DNA of 59,299 nucleotides from Sedimenticola sp. (GCA_011051655.1 DRKS01000044.1:1-59299), one strand, 5' to 3'; numbered from the stretch's first letter, positions 23,963 to 33,149 are shown. The notes: a model not told the origin generated them from the sequence alone. Numbers and translations are program-made.

Positions 23963-25738
23963 TTACAGGCTCTGAACGCGCTCTGCTATGGTCAACTCAC
24001 CCTCTTCCAGGACACCTTCGAGCTGCTGTGCCTTGGCGTACTCGCCAACATCGAAGTTGGAGTCACCCTTGGCCGGGTCATCCACATAGAATGTCCCCCT
24101 CATTTCCAAGTGCAAGGGGCCGCAGAAGTGCTGGCAGAAGATCTCAAACTCGCCGGCGATATCCGCAGTAAACTCCGATACGGCACTCACTCCGCGTGGA
24201 GAACTCAGGTTGGTGCGGAAACCATAGGGCCCGTAGATGGTAAATCCCATGGTGACATCAGGGTTCTTGGTGATACCCGCAGCCCGGTCGATATTGGTCA
24301 CGATGAGCCTTACCTTATCACCCTTGTTCACCCTGATCTGCCGCGGAATATAGCCGTAGCTGAAGGACTTGACCTGAATCTCCTTCACGCCATTGACCAT
24401 TTTGATACCCGGCCGCGCCGTGGATTTCGGAATCAGGTAGTGATGCGATTTCATCTTATGCGCAGGATTGAGCTGCTTCATCGGGCCGGTAATCAGGCCA
24501 TCTTTCGTCGCATTACCCAGATTCCAGCGCTTGATCTGGTAGGACCAGATATTCTTGGCGTTGTGCGGCTCGCCATCCACCGGCATGATCTTGAGGGTCT
24601 TGCCATAGGTCGGGCTGTCCTCCCGGGCGTCCCACATTTCGAAGTTAACCGGATAGACGATGCCGGTCGGGCTGAACAGGCCGGTCGAGAACTTGTTGAG
24701 TGCGAAAACATAGGAGTTGTCATTACTGATGGAGATGTGACCTGTTCTGTAGTGGGTCGGGATCTCGTCTACAACCACCTGCTTATGGATGTCGATCTTG
24801 ACGTTGGAATCCGCCACAAAGCAGCTCTCATAGGCATACTTGGAGGTCAGGCCTTCGGTGCTGTCCTTGCCCGGCTCATAGACACCACCATCCTTGTCAT
24901 ACACATCCATTACGGAGTGCAGGGGGCCGGCGCAGGTCGGTATTACCTTGTGCACCGCCAGCTTGTCGACATCGATGAAGGTCATGGTGGCGGACAGCTT
25001 GTCACTGACCAGCGCCAGGGTACCCTCAGGGATGACATCCACGCCATGCGGGTTCTTGCCGACCGGGATTTCCTTGATGAACTTGAAGGGGTTGGCGGAG
25101 AACACACCCACAGTGGAGTGGTAGTAGTTGCCCGCGAACACGTATTTCCCTTTTCTGCCAGCGTCAAGGTAATCCGGAGCACTGGGCGCGGGGCCCCAAT
25201 CGATGATCTGGGTCTTACCGGTCTTGATCTCCATTTTCATCATCTTGCCGGAGTATTCACCGGTACCGAAAAGGTGCTTGCCGTCGGTGCTCAGGGCGAT
25301 ATGGTGGAGACCGAAAGGAAAGGGGATAGAAATCAACCGCTCCAGGAAACCGGTCTGCAGGTTGATCTCGCCAATGGTGTTGGCGCCCTTGTCGTTGACA
25401 TAGAGATACTTGCCATCCGGGGTGCCGTTTTTGTTGCCATGGTTGGTACCACCATAGGACACTTCGTGCAAGTCCACACCCACGTCAATATGACGGTAGG
25501 TCTTGAAGCTGGGGATACCGATCACGGCCACCCGGCCGTCCAAACCACCGGCGTTATACATGATCATCGGATCATGCAGCGGGGAGTCTTGCGGCTCCGC
25601 GGCTCCATACTGCCAGCTCGGAATCACCTTGTCCCCCGCCTTCTCATCAGCGATGGCCGTTGATACCAATCCCCCCGACGCAAGAATAACCCCCGAGAGA
25701 AGGCTCATCATTGGAAAGTTGCGCTTTATGCGATGCAT
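23963..25738 (-). CDS. nosZ: Divergent nitrous oxide reductase (NosZ-like)
   Basis: 591 residues: Sec-type signal peptide (no twin-Arg, as in clade II NosZ), seven-bladed propeller, then a cupredoxin domain from about residue 460. CuA motif 'FCQHFCGPLHLEM' is present (C535, C539, H543, M546). The residue before it that is His in other NosZ ('THGF') reads TMGF here (M497). Of the seven CuZ histidines, six positions are recognisable (H91, H145, H231, H274, H334, H392), but the usual HH pair reads H91-E92. H100, in a five-residue insertion, might compensate. So it belongs to the NosZ superfamily, but N2O reduction is not certain. FNR/DNR box about 300 bases upstream; no NosR, NosD or NosL nearby. 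Confidence 0.8.
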   Translation of the reverse strand: MHRIKRNFPMMSLLSGVILASGGLVSTAIADEKAGDKVIPSWQYGAAEPQDSPLHDPMIMYNAGGLDGRVAVIGIPSFKTYRHIDVGVDLHEVSYGGTNHGNKNGTPDGKYLYVNDKGANTIGEINLQTGFLERLISIPFPFGLHHIALSTDGKHLFGTGEYSGKMMKMEIKTGKTQIIDWGPAPSAPDYLDAGRKGKYVFAGNYYHSTVGVFSANPFKFIKEIPVGKNPHGVDVIPEGTLALVSDKLSATMTFIDVDKLAVHKVIPTCAGPLHSVMDVYDKDGGVYEPGKDSTEGLTSKYAYESCFVADSNVKIDIHKQVVVDEIPTHYRTGHISISNDNSYVFALNKFSTGLFSPTGIVYPVNFEMWDAREDSPTYGKTLKIMPVDGEPHNAKNIWSYQIKRWNLGNATKDGLITGPMKQLNPAHKMKSHHYLIPKSTARPGIKMVNGVKEIQVKSFSYGYIPRQIRVNKGDKVRLIVTNIDRAAGITKNPDVTMGFTIYGPYGFRTNLSSPRGVSAVSEFTADIAGEFEIFCQHFCGPLHLEMRGTFYVDDPAKGDSNFDVGEYAKAQQLEGVLEEGELTIAERVQSL

Positions 25739-26011
25739 CTTTTATCCCCCATGCACAAATAATTTTATATAGAGAAGCCTAACCTGAAACCTTCATGAAG
25801 GCCTTTACCCTTATTAGCAAAGACAGCGGCTTCTCATCCAGACACCAACTCCCGCTGCTTTCAAGGCCATACCCTGCCCTTCTCCGCGGATTCACCGCCT
25901 TCCTTATCTGTCTGCTCACCGCTGAATTTGCTCAATTCACCGAGCGCGCGGTCCACTGCGGTACCGAACTCCATGCAACCAGAAGGCGACTGACGGTAAC
26001 GTAGGCTAATG

Positions 26012-26051
26012 TTAATACGATGTCTTAGGCCGTTAAATTGACCTGCGTCAA
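26012..26051 (-). promoter_or_regulatory. FNR/DNR-type promoter for the nosZ-like operon
   Basis: TTGACCTGCGTCAA (26038-26051) is the same 14-mer as at 16546. On the minus strand 20 bases separate it from TATTAA (26012-26017), a -10 box, so the site is centred near -40. That predicts a leader of about 265 bases before the ATG at 25738. I saw no gene in 25739-26161 apart from this promoter. Confidence 0.85.
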
Positions 26052-26161
26052 TTTGTCACAGGCATTTTTTCTTTGCCCGGACATCCGCTCCGCAACAGAC
26101 ATGCACGGCAACATAACCCATTAAAAAGAAAAGGTTTTTCATAGCAGCGCCGGGGCATGAT

Positions 26162-27580
26162 CTAGAGGCTGAAAACCTCTGCGGCTTCCGTTGCGCCGCA
26201 TCCAGAACCCTGCTTGCACCCCAAGGCGGCCACGATACGCCGGGCCGCCGCATAACCACAGGCAATGCGGTCTCTGACCGAAACGCCCCCACGGTAATTT
26301 GCCTCCAGATGGAGTCCCGGCAGCCTTTGCAGCCGCTCATCTATGGCCTGCATGCGTGCAAAATAGGCGCCATGATAAAGTGGCAGCGCCCGGTCATGGC
26401 GGTCTATGTGCACCATCTCGGGCTCGCCTTTGATGCCAAGCAATGGGCTCAGAGTTGCCAGCACTTCGGCAGCACTGCGCTCATCATCCCAGCCCAGCAC
26501 CTCCGGGCACCGGCTTCCACCCAGATAATTGGTCAGCAATACCTTGCCGTCGGGGGCGCGATCTGAAAACACGCTGCTCATCCAGAGGGAGCCCGTTACT
26601 GCATATCCCGCCCGGCGCGAGGCAAGAAAGCCGTTGCCGTTCAAGGGATGATCCACGGCATCCCGGGCAAATCCCATGTGGACCACAGAGACAGGCGCAT
26701 ATTCAATTTCCACCAGATGCCGGGACAAGTCGGCATCCAGAGGGGCGGTAAGCGCGGCAGCGGCCGTCGCCGGGGCGCTCAAGACCAGCTGCCTGGCCCT
26801 GAGTGAGTGCTCACCCGCGCGGGAGACGCCCTCTATCCGCCAGCCTTTCCCTTCCGGCCTCAGCTCTGTGGCCGCCCGGCCCGGGCGAAAATGGACCCCG
26901 GGGGCATTCGCCAGGGTTTTTATCATGGTGGACATCCCTCCTTGGAATGAGAAGGCCTCGGCAACGGAAGCACTACGCCGCCGCAGGAGCTTGTGCACAA
27001 TCATCCCAACGCCCAGACTGCCATAACGGCGCTCCAAAGCAGTCAACCGGGGAAGCACTGAATAGGCATTGGCGGCATCAGGATCAGAGGCCAAGGGACC
27101 GGCAATATAGGGATCGATAGCCCTTTCCAGCATCTCCCGCCCCAAGCGGCGCGTAACAAACTCGGATACGGTTTCCCGGGCATTTCCGCCAGCAGGAATA
27201 AACGGCTCCAGCGCCAGGCGCAGCCGCCCCCCCAGGCTCCAGGTTGGAGAGGTAAACATGGCACCAAATGATGCCGGCACCGCCTCGAGCCGTCCCTCAT
27301 GCACGGTATAGCGCGCCGGCCTCGATGGAGCCGGCGCCTTGCTGGCTGCAAGTCCGGTCTCAGCCATGAAGCGCCCCACATCCGGACGGGAATTCATAAC
27401 CAGGGAGGCGGAGCGCTCCAGCAAATAGCCCGACTTGCGATGGCTCCCGATCCTGCCCCCGGGTTGTTGTTCTCTCTCCCAGACTTCTACCGTCAATCCC
27501 GCCTGCGACAACCACCAAGCCGTTGCCAGACCGGAAACGCCCCCGCCTATGACGAGTACATCGACGTCAGACATGCCCAT
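26162..27580 (-). CDS. hemY: Protoporphyrinogen oxidase, HemY type
   Basis: 472 residues with the N-terminal FAD motif 'VLVIGGGVSGLATAWWLSQAGLTVEVWERE' (GxGxxG present) and 'PGGRI' just after. Further PPOX features are 'YIAGPLASDP', 'SFQGGMSTMIKTLA' and the C-terminal FAD site 'NYRGGVSVRDRIACGYAAARRI'. The family oxidises protoporphyrinogen IX or coproporphyrinogen III in heme synthesis. Its place between the NosZ-like and bd-like clusters suggests extra heme supply for the many cytochromes. Higher GC than the NosZ-like operon upstream; the composition change is near here. Confidence 0.85.
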   Translation of the reverse strand: MGMSDVDVLVIGGGVSGLATAWWLSQAGLTVEVWEREQQPGGRIGSHRKSGYLLERSASLVMNSRPDVGRFMAETGLAASKAPAPSRPARYTVHEGRLEAVPASFGAMFTSPTWSLGGRLRLALEPFIPAGGNARETVSEFVTRRLGREMLERAIDPYIAGPLASDPDAANAYSVLPRLTALERRYGSLGVGMIVHKLLRRRSASVAEAFSFQGGMSTMIKTLANAPGVHFRPGRAATELRPEGKGWRIEGVSRAGEHSLRARQLVLSAPATAAAALTAPLDADLSRHLVEIEYAPVSVVHMGFARDAVDHPLNGNGFLASRRAGYAVTGSLWMSSVFSDRAPDGKVLLTNYLGGSRCPEVLGWDDERSAAEVLATLSPLLGIKGEPEMVHIDRHDRALPLYHGAYFARMQAIDERLQRLPGLHLEANYRGGVSVRDRIACGYAAARRIVAALGCKQGSGCGATEAAEVFSL

Positions 27581-27607
27581 TACGAAGCCACCGGGCAGTT
27601 GCTCTTC

Positions 27608-27823
27608 TCAGGAGGGCAAATCGGGATCATTGGCGGCCCTTACCGCGCCGATACAATATAAAAAGATGCCGCTGGCCAACAGGGCGGTGTAGAAGTTGGT
27701 CACTTCAAAACCGCCCCTCCAGGCCAGCGCGCAGTCCAGCGCCCCAAGGATAACCAGAATCACTCCCAGGGATTTGCATACCGCGCCTTTTTTGGAGTCT
27801 TCTTCATCCAGCGAGGCATTCAT
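27608..27823 (-). CDS. Small two-helix membrane protein
   Basis: 71 residues from the ATG at 27823. An acidic/basic head (SLDEEDSKKG) is followed by two hydrophobic helices. The family resemblance to the 7002 protein (same helix lengths, 'LGV', 'FY' and 'G.FLY..G' positions) suggests one small family present twice. It lies 27 bases upstream of the HemY gene on the same strand and is probably co-transcribed. No function known to me. Confidence 0.55.
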   Translation of the reverse strand: MNASLDEEDSKKGAVCKSLGVILVILGALDCALAWRGGFEVTNFYTALLASGIFLYCIGAVRAANDPDLPS

Positions 27824-27910
27824 CTGTTGCTCATTCAAAGCTGGGTTCTCCTCTCTATCCAAAATCAGCCGAACAGGGTTGCCGCAGAAAATGGCGGGCG
27901 GAAAAAACAA

Positions 27911-27938
27911 GCGTCCCCAGGGTCAACCCTGGGGACGC
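27911..27938 (-). terminator. Rho-independent terminator of the bd-like cluster
   Basis: GCGTCCCCAGGG pairs perfectly with CCCTGGGGACGC (12 bp, 4-base loop), followed on the minus strand by TTGTTTTTT. It lies 72 bases after the stop of the 28011 gene and closes that operon. Confidence 0.9.
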
Positions 27939-28010
27939 CATTCCAGAAGAGTCGCCGGGCATACTGCAAAATCAACGGGATACGCCGGCAACATGAGCAA
28001 GGTTGGGCTC

Positions 28011-29591
28011 CTAGGCTGCCGCTTCCTCTTCCTTGCGGGCAATGGCGGCGCCACGCGCCCACCAGACCAGCCCGCCAAAGATCAGGGCCGCGACAAAGAT
28101 CGCCGTCATTGCCGGCCTGGCGCCTACGGGGGCCTTCAGAATCAGCCAATACCAAGTGGTCATGGTATGTTTCGATCCTGTTTCATTGTTGCTGCCATCC
28201 CAGGCCGCAAAGGCGATAGGGATGAACTTGCCTTCCTCGAACTGGAGATCCTTGTCTGCCTCGCCGGTGGTCCGAGGGCGCTTCATGACCACCTTCCAGG
28301 TGCCATGGGAGTAAGCGCTTTTGACCTCGATACCAGCCTTGGCGGCATCCCTTTTCTCGATGTTGGCGAAACCGGTGCTGTTCATCAAACTGATGGTCTC
28401 CGGGCTTTCCGTCGTACCCGCCTTCCACTGCCAGATATTCACCGGGTGGGATGGGTCTCCCATGCCGAAATAGGGTTTCTGCACGCCCTTCGGGAGCACC
28501 GCCGGGATCTGTATGGCCACCGCATCCTCGTATACTTCGTCGGGGTCCGTAACCTTTATGGCCATCTCGTCGCCGGGAATGCTCTTGGTGCGGTCATCCC
28601 ACTCCAAAAGCAGCGCCACATCCTTCTCGTTAAACACCGCCTTCACCGTAATGGTGTCGTTCGCGGGCGTGAAGTGACGCTCCTTGCCGATGAACTGAGG
28701 CACCATATAATAGGTGGTCTGCGCCGCTGCATCCCACTGGGGATCGTTCGGGTCCATGGGCAAGTCGCCCTCCAGCAACGCCGCCTGGATGACCGTATTG
28801 CTCGGATTCACCACCTTGTCCTTCTTGGCCAGGGAATTCACATAATTGGCCACGTGCCAGCGCTCTTCGATGCTCAGGCTCTTCTTGCTCTCGGGATCGG
28901 CGAACGAGGGCATCTGGGTTCCCGGTATGCCCGTGGTGATGCGGGTGAAGATGTCCTTCGGATCATTGCTGCCCCGGAAGGTCCAGGGCTTGGTCAGGTT
29001 CCTGGGCCAGGTGCGATCACCGGCATCCCCCTTGAGGGCCTTGATGGCGCTGCCCTTGCCTTCCTCGCCATGGCACTCGGTGCAGCGCTCACCCTCGTGG
29101 AAAAGCTTGTTGCCTTTCTCGATGCTCTCCGGAGAAGACGGGATTTGTTTGCCGTAGTCTACCTGGGTTTCCGGTTTTTCCTCCGTATACTCGGAGAATT
29201 CCTTGACCACCGCCACCAAGTCCCAGATATCCTGGTCCGACAGGATGTCACCCCATCCCGGCATGGCCGATCCACCAGGATTCATGGGTTGCTTGCCCGG
29301 CTCGAAGTTGCCAGGCATGCCGTACTTGATCATCCGGAAGATGTCCTCGTCATTGGGAACCATGTCTTCGCGGCCGGTGGTCTTGATCTTGTACAGACCC
29401 GAGGTGAAGTCCCGTGGAGGGGGGTTCAGGCGCTCCGCTGCGGCGCCGCCGCCATCACCCTCTTCGCCATGGCACCAGACGCACCGCTTCATATAGATCT
29501 CTTTACCCTTCTCCGCGTTTCCTTGGGCCGCAAGCGCGGGCCCGGCTACGCAAATACCGGCAATGAGAGCCGAAAACATCAGGTTTTTCAT
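28011..29591 (-). CDS. Diheme cytochrome c fused to an ethylbenzene-dehydrogenase-type heme domain
   Basis: 526 residues from ATG at 29591 (533 from 29612). Signal peptide, then two cytochrome c domains (CVWCH near residue 37; CTECH near 170), a domain of about 190 residues like the gamma subunit of ethylbenzene/DMS dehydrogenases ('ITVKAVFNEKDVALLLEWDDRTKS', 'AVAIQIPA', 'PVNIWQWKAG', 'GTWKVVMKRPRTT'), and a C-terminal membrane helix. The gamma-type domain binds heme b through Met and Lys/His in known members. So the protein may hold three hemes on the periplasmic face. Last gene of the bd-like cluster, with a strong terminator after it. Confidence 0.8.
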   Translation of the reverse strand: MKNLMFSALIAGICVAGPALAAQGNAEKGKEIYMKRCVWCHGEEGDGGGAAAERLNPPPRDFTSGLYKIKTTGREDMVPNDEDIFRMIKYGMPGNFEPGKQPMNPGGSAMPGWGDILSDQDIWDLVAVVKEFSEYTEEKPETQVDYGKQIPSSPESIEKGNKLFHEGERCTECHGEEGKGSAIKALKGDAGDRTWPRNLTKPWTFRGSNDPKDIFTRITTGIPGTQMPSFADPESKKSLSIEERWHVANYVNSLAKKDKVVNPSNTVIQAALLEGDLPMDPNDPQWDAAAQTTYYMVPQFIGKERHFTPANDTITVKAVFNEKDVALLLEWDDRTKSIPGDEMAIKVTDPDEVYEDAVAIQIPAVLPKGVQKPYFGMGDPSHPVNIWQWKAGTTESPETISLMNSTGFANIEKRDAAKAGIEVKSAYSHGTWKVVMKRPRTTGEADKDLQFEEGKFIPIAFAAWDGSNNETGSKHTMTTWYWLILKAPVGARPAMTAIFVAALIFGGLVWWARGAAIARKEEEAAA

Positions 29592-29616
29592 CTGCTTATT
29601 TCCGCTTATCATTTTA

Positions 29617-30378
29617 TTATTCCCATGACCTGGGTTTATGCCCGGTATAATCGAACAGGAACAGGATAACCTGCCAGATCTCTTCCTCCGTCAGGAAATT
29701 CTGCCAAACCGGCATGGCGGATATCCAGGGTGTCGCCTCCTTGGGCAGACCCGGGCCACCAGTAGCGATGCGCCAGAACAGGTATGACTCCGTGAGCTGG
29801 GCAATGGTGGTGACATCCTGAAAGTTCACCGGCAACGGGTTCACGCCGGGCGCAAATGGCCCCTCGCCATCCAACTTGTCGCCGTGGCAATACTGGCAAT
29901 TCTGGATATAGATCTCGCCACCTGCCTTAACATGCGCTTTAAAGGCCTCAGGATCCTCCGTCTGGAGCTTACGCAGGGGATTCTCCAGCGTCATGAGATT
30001 AAAACGCTTGCCAAACGCCTTCATGGTCGAGGGGGGCGCCGGGTGCTGGGCGCGGGCCTCTGTTGGCGGCTCAAGGCTGGGCAACTGGCTCTGATAGGTC
30101 AGATATGCCGCTCCCAGTGGAATAATGACAAACACCAGGTTGCGGATCATCTTTTTGCTGGGATCCTCCACCAGCGCCTTGATGGGGGCCACCAGTTCCT
30201 TGGTCTTCTCTTCATCGAAGGTAAAGACCATAAAGACGCCGGACACCACGAAAAACATATACATGGTGAGGAGGCTCTTGGGAATGAGCGCGCCCAGTAT
30301 GTGGTCAAACGTAATAACAAACGCCGCGTATACGAATGCAATCACCAATGCGGCCTGAAGTAGTCTTGGAATTTTCAT
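29617..30378 (-). CDS. Membrane-bound monoheme cytochrome c
   Basis: 253 residues. Three N-terminal hydrophobic segments (residues 8-28, 32-54 and about 80-97) anchor it, followed by a periplasmic cytochrome c domain with CQYCH near residue 162 and a Met in 'ISAMPVWQNFLTEEEIWQV'. Such membrane-rooted cytochromes commonly link quinol or oxidase cores with soluble carriers. Spacing of 13 bases to the next upstream gene shows co-transcription with the bd-like core. Confidence 0.8.
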   Translation of the reverse strand: MKIPRLLQAALVIAFVYAAFVITFDHILGALIPKSLLTMYMFFVVSGVFMVFTFDEEKTKELVAPIKALVEDPSKKMIRNLVFVIIPLGAAYLTYQSQLPSLEPPTEARAQHPAPPSTMKAFGKRFNLMTLENPLRKLQTEDPEAFKAHVKAGGEIYIQNCQYCHGDKLDGEGPFAPGVNPLPVNFQDVTTIAQLTESYLFWRIATGGPGLPKEATPWISAMPVWQNFLTEEEIWQVILFLFDYTGHKPRSWE

Positions 30379-30391
30379 GGTTGTTACTTTC

Positions 30392-31210
30392 CTATTTCAA
30401 GCCAGACAGGTAATCCACCAGCATCTCCAACTCACTCGCGTAGAGCTTGACACCGAAGTCCGGCGGCATGATGGGCGGATAGCCTTCTGCCATATCGGCG
30501 GCCGGATCCACTATGGCCCTTCTCAGGTAATCCTTATCCTTGCTGCCGCCAATGGTGGAAAGATCGGGGCCGAGCTCACCGCCGACACCCGCAAACTTGT
30601 GACAGGCGCCACAGGCCAGTTTCGCAATGATCTCCTGTGCATCCTTATAGGGGGGACGCGGGCCTCCACCAGCGGCTGCCGCGCTTTTCTCCTCTGGAGG
30701 GGGAGCCCCGGTAGGGATTTCCACCGTCACCTCGGCGCCGCCCAGATCCTGCAGATAGGCAGTCACGGCCTTGACCTCTATGTCATTCAGGCCAATGCTG
30801 CCCCCGGTGACATCCGGCATGGGGCTTTCGGTATCGTTGGTGCCCGCCTTGCCGAAACCAGCCACCACGAAGGCCGAAGGCTTGACCAGGGACTCATGGA
30901 TATAGGACTCAAGATCCGTGGCCTCACCTTTGTACTTGGGATCCTTGAGCCGGTCCGGCGTATGGGCCACCAGTTGATCCAGCATGGGCGCCCGGCCGAG
31001 GGAGTTGTGACACAGGGTACAGGTCCCTTTGCCGTTAAACACCTGTTCGCCCAAGGCGATAAACTTGTCCATGGTCATGGAGCCGAGATCCACCTTCGCC
31101 TCGGTAGGCGGGGCCGCCGGCTCGATCTTCGGGATCATGAAGTTGGAAAAGCCCCAAAATCCACCGATCAGTATTACGCTAAAGACAATTACCTGAAGGA
31201 AGTTTTTCAT
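30392..31210 (-). CDS. Membrane-anchored diheme cytochrome c
   Basis: 272 residues: N-terminal helix (FLQVIVFSVILIGGFWGF), then two heme c domains, CTLCH (about residue 61) and CGACH (about 201). 'PDLSTIGGSKDKDYLRRAIVDPAADMAEGY' and 'MPPDFG' supply the usual loop and Met of the second domain. Only two bases separate it from the bd-like gene, which makes it the most likely direct electron donor of that core in place of quinol. Confidence 0.85.
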   Translation of the reverse strand: MKNFLQVIVFSVILIGGFWGFSNFMIPKIEPAAPPTEAKVDLGSMTMDKFIALGEQVFNGKGTCTLCHNSLGRAPMLDQLVAHTPDRLKDPKYKGEATDLESYIHESLVKPSAFVVAGFGKAGTNDTESPMPDVTGGSIGLNDIEVKAVTAYLQDLGGAEVTVEIPTGAPPPEEKSAAAAGGGPRPPYKDAQEIIAKLACGACHKFAGVGGELGPDLSTIGGSKDKDYLRRAIVDPAADMAEGYPPIMPPDFGVKLYASELEMLVDYLSGLK

Positions 31211-31212
31211 GC

Positions 31213-33081
31213 TCAGCCCTCCTTCCAGTAGCCGGTAGCCGCGGTTTTGGTGGCGCTCACCTGACTAAGCCAGAAAACAAAGATCACCATGGCCATGAAT
31301 ATAAGGGTTGCAATGGAAACCACATCCGCCGCAAACCCCAGGGTCGGGGTAAATGCATCAGGCGAAGCATCACGAAAGATATCCTTCACGTGCCAGTGCT
31401 GGCGGATACCGGAGCGGATATAGCCCATCAATCCCATCAGCCAGGTGAAGGAGACCGCCAGGATAAACAGGGCGTACTGGGCCCGGTTGGGTATCCTGCC
31501 CCAGTGCATGGGACCTACCTCCTTGGCGCCCTTATACATCCTGGAGTCGATAATCAAACTCATCACGATAAGGACAAAGGTCGTCAATACCTGCGGGATT
31601 GAGGCCGCAACCTTATACACCGTGTTGGTGAAATAGCCATGGTAGATGCCGAGGAACAGGATATTGACCGCCCCCGCCGCGAACATCCCGATCATGATGG
31701 CGTTGCCGGCCTTGGCCCAGGATACGGTGGGCACCCTGTTGGCACGGCGAAAGAGTATAAAGCTCAAGAGGGTGCAGTTGATCATCAGGTTCACCGCCGT
31801 ATTCTTCGCCGGCATGATGCCCAGAGCGCCCAGGTAGGGGTGGTATTGCCCGCCCAGCGCCTTCTGCTCCGCATTGGTGAGGATCAGGGTGTGCGGTGTA
31901 AACCACACCAAAAAGGCGGCCACGATGACGATGGCGATGTACTTGATGTACTTGGTATAGCGCCCCGCCCCGTCACTGCGGCCCATGCCGCACCACAGAT
32001 AGTAGTTGGCGGAGAGAAACAGCGCCCCGATCAACACCGCCTGAATAATGAACAGCCAGGCGAAGATGCCCCCCATCAGGGTGATGCCCATCTGCTGGCT
32101 GTACATATAGATTTCAGCGGTCAGGTAGTAACCGGCGAAGGGCAATGGCAACAATGCGGATATGGCAATGATGTTGGCCGTGTACCCCATCCAGTCATAG
32201 TGCGCGCGCAGTTCGCGGGTCTTGGCGCTGAGGAACTTGAACGCCGCATAGGCGCCGACCACACCTCCGCCAAAGGCCACATTGGCCACGATACGGTGTA
32301 TGTTGATGGGGTTCCACAGGAAATTGCCCATCGCCGTGGTGATGTCCCCGACGAAGGCCCCGGATGCATCCATGCCGGACGGGCTCATCATAAAGGTGGT
32401 CCAGGAGTTGGCCAGGAGCATCAGGGTGGAGCCCGCCGCATTGAGCAGCAGCCCCAAGGTCAGATGCACCCACTTCTTGAACCCGCCCTGGAGCCAGTGC
32501 CAGCCATAGTAATAAAGGTACAGGAAGGCGCTTTCGGCAAAGAACAGGAGCGCATAATAGAGCATGCTGTCATCGAAAATCTTGATCAGGTATCCCATCA
32601 GATGCGGATAGAAGATCATCAGCGAGAAGAACAGCAAGCCGCCCAAAATGGCCGTGAGCGAAAAGGCCGTGATGCTGACCTTGATAAACTCATAGGCCAT
32701 GTCATCGTAGCGTTTGTCACGGGTTTTCATGCCAATGGCTTCGATGATGAAGACGAAGATCGGCACCGCCAGAACGAACGCGGCGAACCAGAGGTGCAAC
32801 TGGGCCACCATCCAGACCACCACGCGGCCATTGAATCCCGGAATGGTCGGATAATCCTCCGCCGTCAACTTAGGCGCCACGATCGGAGCAGGCCCAGCGG
32901 CCTCCTCCCCCTCGGCTCCAGTCTCGCCTGCCGCGGCCGCTGCCTCTGGAGCCGCCGGCGCTTCCTCAGCAAAAGCAACTGAAGATGCGTCCAGTCCCGG
33001 CAAATCGACGGCAAACAGAGACATCAGCAGCGCGAGCAGGAGCGACATGCCCCCAATTTTCGCAAGATAACGTAGCCTCAT
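31213..33081 (-). CDS. Cytochrome bd-type subunit I-like protein (CydA family, cytochrome c linked)
   Basis: 622 residues. An N-terminal signal-like helix and an Ala/Glu-rich stretch (residues 40-65) precede a CydA-like core. The 'QLHLWFAAFVLAVPIFVFIIEAIG' helix has the high-spin heme His (H96); 'FFAESAFLYLYYYGWHW' has the conserved Glu (E183); 'ANSWTTFMMSP' and 'HRIVANVAFGGG' (H262) follow CydA order. The quinol-binding Q-loop with GRQPW is absent ('GRIPNRAQY' is the nearest). No CydB is encoded, while three cytochromes c follow in the operon. Together these suggest a non-quinol member of the bd superfamily fed by cytochrome c. Whether it reduces O2 or a nitrogen oxide is open. Confidence 0.75.
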   Translation of the reverse strand: MRLRYLAKIGGMSLLLALLMSLFAVDLPGLDASSVAFAEEAPAAPEAAAAAGETGAEGEEAAGPAPIVAPKLTAEDYPTIPGFNGRVVVWMVAQLHLWFAAFVLAVPIFVFIIEAIGMKTRDKRYDDMAYEFIKVSITAFSLTAILGGLLFFSLMIFYPHLMGYLIKIFDDSMLYYALLFFAESAFLYLYYYGWHWLQGGFKKWVHLTLGLLLNAAGSTLMLLANSWTTFMMSPSGMDASGAFVGDITTAMGNFLWNPINIHRIVANVAFGGGVVGAYAAFKFLSAKTRELRAHYDWMGYTANIIAISALLPLPFAGYYLTAEIYMYSQQMGITLMGGIFAWLFIIQAVLIGALFLSANYYLWCGMGRSDGAGRYTKYIKYIAIVIVAAFLVWFTPHTLILTNAEQKALGGQYHPYLGALGIMPAKNTAVNLMINCTLLSFILFRRANRVPTVSWAKAGNAIMIGMFAAGAVNILFLGIYHGYFTNTVYKVAASIPQVLTTFVLIVMSLIIDSRMYKGAKEVGPMHWGRIPNRAQYALFILAVSFTWLMGLMGYIRSGIRQHWHVKDIFRDASPDAFTPTLGFAADVVSIATLIFMAMVIFVFWLSQVSATKTAATGYWKEG

Positions 33082-33149
33082 TTTCGCTCCCGTTAGACCT
33101 TTTTTATAAAATTAATTAGTTATGCTTATTCTACTAGCCGCCGGAGACA

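Noticed and set aside
27696-29669. 657-codon plus-strand frame across the hybrid cytochrome gene
   Set aside because: It crosses a strong minus-strand terminator and a real gene with clear heme motifs; the translation has no domain.
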